Positions 62,384 through 64,000 of a stretch of DNA of 64,000 nucleotides are shown in pieces. Positions within the stretch are counted from its first letter, which is position 1; the number at the start of each line of letters is the position of its first letter. Made by a program: the position numbers and the translations under genes. Below the pieces are notes generated by a model that ran no database searches, was not told where the DNA came from, and was given only the letters and a program-made list of their open reading frames with translations. The DNA is taken from NCBI RefSeq assembly GCF_000317245.1, contig NZ_AJLJ01000205.1:36433-100432 (forward strand), written 5' to 3'. The DNA comes from Fischerella muscicola SAG 1427-1 = PCC 73103 (GTDB lineage: Bacteria > Cyanobacteriota > Cyanobacteriia > Cyanobacteriales > Nostocaceae).

Positions 62384-62989
62384 TCAAGTAACGCTAATCT
62401 CTTTATGAATTGCATTGAGTAGCGCATCAAATGTATTTACCTCGAAGACCAAAATAATATCTCCAATAATTTCTAATTGTTCAATAGCAAACCTTGCTTG
62501 AGCAAGTATAATGTTGGAGTCACTTACATGTGTAGGTAACAATAAGTTTTCAATTGTATCTTCTAAATAAACAGGTATTGTGTAATTCATGTGTTGCTTA
62601 AGCACATTGCTGATCGAACCCATGACCCCATTGATCACAATATTACCTATTTCGCTCAAAGTGCCTATTTTTACAGCATCTAGATCAGCTGAACCTGGTT
62701 CCTCACCAGTCAGAATCGCAACCAATGTGGATGCACTCTCTGTGGGAAAAATCAAGCCCGCAGTACCATAAAACGAGCCTGTAAAACCAAGCCTGACAGT
62801 TGCTAAACTGTCATCCTGAAATCGTGTTGCTAATTCGTGATAGGTATCCGCAGCAGTTAATACTTTTACAAACGGAATTTCCAAATGAATGTGAGAATCA
62901 AGCATCTCATTGAGTAAACTTGCTGCTCGACCAACTCCAATATTAATCAATTCTTGTAAGGCATCTAGTTGATCTGCTGTCACATTCAT
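62384..62989 (-). CDS. CheC-like chemotaxis-type phosphatase
   Basis: 201 residues. Two helices with the active-site pattern of CheC/CheX/FliY: LQELINIGVGRAASLLNEML and LSEIGNIVINGVMGSISNVL, each with the E-x-x-N core. CheC enzymes dephosphorylate CheY-type receivers. Seven bases separate it from the response regulator upstream, so it probably resets that regulator or the hybrid kinase's receiver. Confidence 0.92.
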   Translation of the reverse strand: MNVTADQLDALQELINIGVGRAASLLNEMLDSHIHLEIPFVKVLTAADTYHELATRFQDDSLATVRLGFTGSFYGTAGLIFPTESASTLVAILTGEEPGSADLDAVKIGTLSEIGNIVINGVMGSISNVLKQHMNYTIPVYLEDTIENLLLPTHVSDSNIILAQARFAIEQLEIIGDIILVFEVNTFDALLNAIHKEISVT

Positions 62990-62996
62990 GGGAGCT

Positions 62997-63362
62997 TCAT
63001 TCCTTGTTATGAAGAACTTGTTGAACCGCCTCTCGCAATTCCTTTTCTTTTGGCGGTTTATTGATAAAGTTAACTGCTCCCAAATTATAACTTTTATTGC
63101 GTGATCCTTCCTGGATATCAGCAGAGATGATAATCGTGGGAATTATCAATCCTTCATTTTGTAGAGCTTGGAGAAATTCAAACCCATTCATATCTGGCAT
63201 TAAAAGATCTGCTAATACGCAATTTGGTTTGTGGTTGTGAACCATTTCTAATCCCTCGCGTCCATTAGTAGCTTCTATAATTTCATAGCCATCCACTTGC
63301 AGAAATTTGCGAATCATTCTGCGAGAAAAAGCTGCATCATCAATAATTAGAACCAATGCCAT
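62997..63362 (-). CDS. Single-domain response regulator (CheY-like)
   Basis: 121 residues, receiver only. LIIDDAAFSRRMIRKFLQVD contains the acidic pair, Asp52 in LADLLMPDMNGF is the phosphoacceptor, Ser80 and Lys102 (INKPPKEK) complete the site. First gene of the operon RR, CheC-like, hybrid kinase. It has no output domain, so it likely acts by protein contact. Confidence 0.95.
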   Translation of the reverse strand: MALVLIIDDAAFSRRMIRKFLQVDGYEIIEATNGREGLEMVHNHKPNCVLADLLMPDMNGFEFLQALQNEGLIIPTIIISADIQEGSRNKSYNLGAVNFINKPPKEKELREAVQQVLHNKE

Positions 63363-64000
63363 CAGCTTTACCCTTTTGCTTGTTTACTGAATAATCAATT
63401 AATTTTAGGTTGGTGATACTATGTCTAATATAAAGTTCATATGATTACTTAGAATTTTCATTTAAACTCACCCTCATCTCCTTAGCAAGGAGATGAGTAT
63501 CAGAGGCAAGGTGAGGTTTTTAATTATAAGTGATTAACTAATCTCGATATAAATGAAGTATAAAATTAATATGTTAAAATCTGGCTTTTGAATTTAAATA
63601 AAATCTAAATTTATAGTTATATGAATTAATAAAAAGATTTATAAATTAAATGATGCTAAAATTAAAATGCTTACGTGTCGGGATATTTGTTGAAATTGAT
63701 CTTTTTCTTCACTTTAGTTAGGTGCGGAACATGGGGTATCTGTGCGTTAATCTGTCTTCTAATGTCAGCGTCCTCTTCAATTTGTCATTTCAAGTAAATC
63801 TAATCTTTTCAGGATTAAGTCATACATACATCTCTCTAAGGAAATACATTGGTTCATAATTAAACGCAGAGGGACGAGGAGGAAAGCGCGGAGGGGTGCA
63901 GAGCTTTCCCGAATTTTATTCGCTACGAATTTGTGAAATGTTGTACTAAATAGCATGAAAATTTAAGTTTTTCCTAATTTCTTTTTAAGAGTTCTCTATT
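63363..64000. other. Intergenic region at the window end
   Basis: 638 bases with no gene. A perfect hairpin CTCATCTCCTT-AGC-AAGGAGATGAG lies at 63473-63497. The last 150 bases hold a GCAGAGGGACGAGGAGG-type stretch like that at about 3977-4015. Nothing else was seen. Confidence 0.5.

Overview
The window reads as chromosome of a filamentous, probably heterocyst-forming (Nostocales) cyanobacterium. The grounds are the abundant GCGATCGC (HIP1) octamers, cytochrome c6, a flv4 / PsiE-type / flv2 flavodiiron cluster, a kdp operon with a short kdpD, WD40/AAA-like and Ser/Thr-kinase signalling proteins, and dense 7- to 9-bp tandem repeats and small palindromes between genes. No rRNA, tRNA or CRISPR array was recognised. 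Family assignments come from reading motifs by eye; no database search was run.

Layout. 0-3.2 kb: housekeeping genes (end of cobA, hemD, coaE) and a LysR regulator. 3.3-3.95 kb: a dead toxin-antitoxin pair whose antitoxin 3' end is cut by a 168-bp MITE-like element; an identical copy lies at 49.8 kb inside the flavodiiron cluster and a shrunken relic lies at 13.6 kb. 4-8.1 kb: a GT4 glycosyltransferase, a DUF2079 membrane protein and truB. 8.5-21 kb is an accessory block: an HTH/AAA-like ATPase, a minus-strand run of six genes (four small exported proteins including a CAP-domain protein, a single-domain globin, and a membrane-anchored protein), an exported FN3-like protein, a large AAA-like/14-blade WD40 protein, an exported GH5-like hydrolase and a Ser/Thr kinase. 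21-25.2 kb: a TonB-dependent receptor, a TPR protein and cytochrome c6; receptor and cytochrome share a 21-bp upstream motif (19/21 identical) containing GACN5GTC, the operator reported for the copper regulator PetR, so the receptor may be a copper-starvation uptake gene.

25.6-33.3 kb: a GNAT enzyme, a group-2-type sigma factor, priA, an SDR and a TAXI-type binding protein. 33.6-39.6 kb: kdpA, kdpB, kdpC and a kdpD lacking its kinase half. 39.6-40.5 kb: a zinc-protein fragment fused head-on to a RelE/HigB-type toxin with its antitoxin. 40.5-47.2 kb: ligA (with an inserted palindrome), an Eis-type acetyltransferase, a DMT transporter and a DUF1400 alpha/beta hydrolase. 47.4-51.9 kb: flv4, a PsiE-type membrane protein and flv2. 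51.8-59.8 kb: a GC-rich double GNAT gene, a 21-bp minisatellite, ggt, a Pro-rich membrane protein, a Tat-exported metallophosphoesterase, another GNAT, a PhyH-like dioxygenase and a lipoprotein. 60-63.4 kb: a small XRE regulator and a three-gene signalling operon (response regulator, CheC-like phosphatase, PAS-hybrid histidine kinase).

A recurrent theme is short repeats entering genes: stop codons of hemD, coaE and a GNAT gene and several start codons fall inside heptamer arrays, and priA and ligA carry in-frame repeat insertions.
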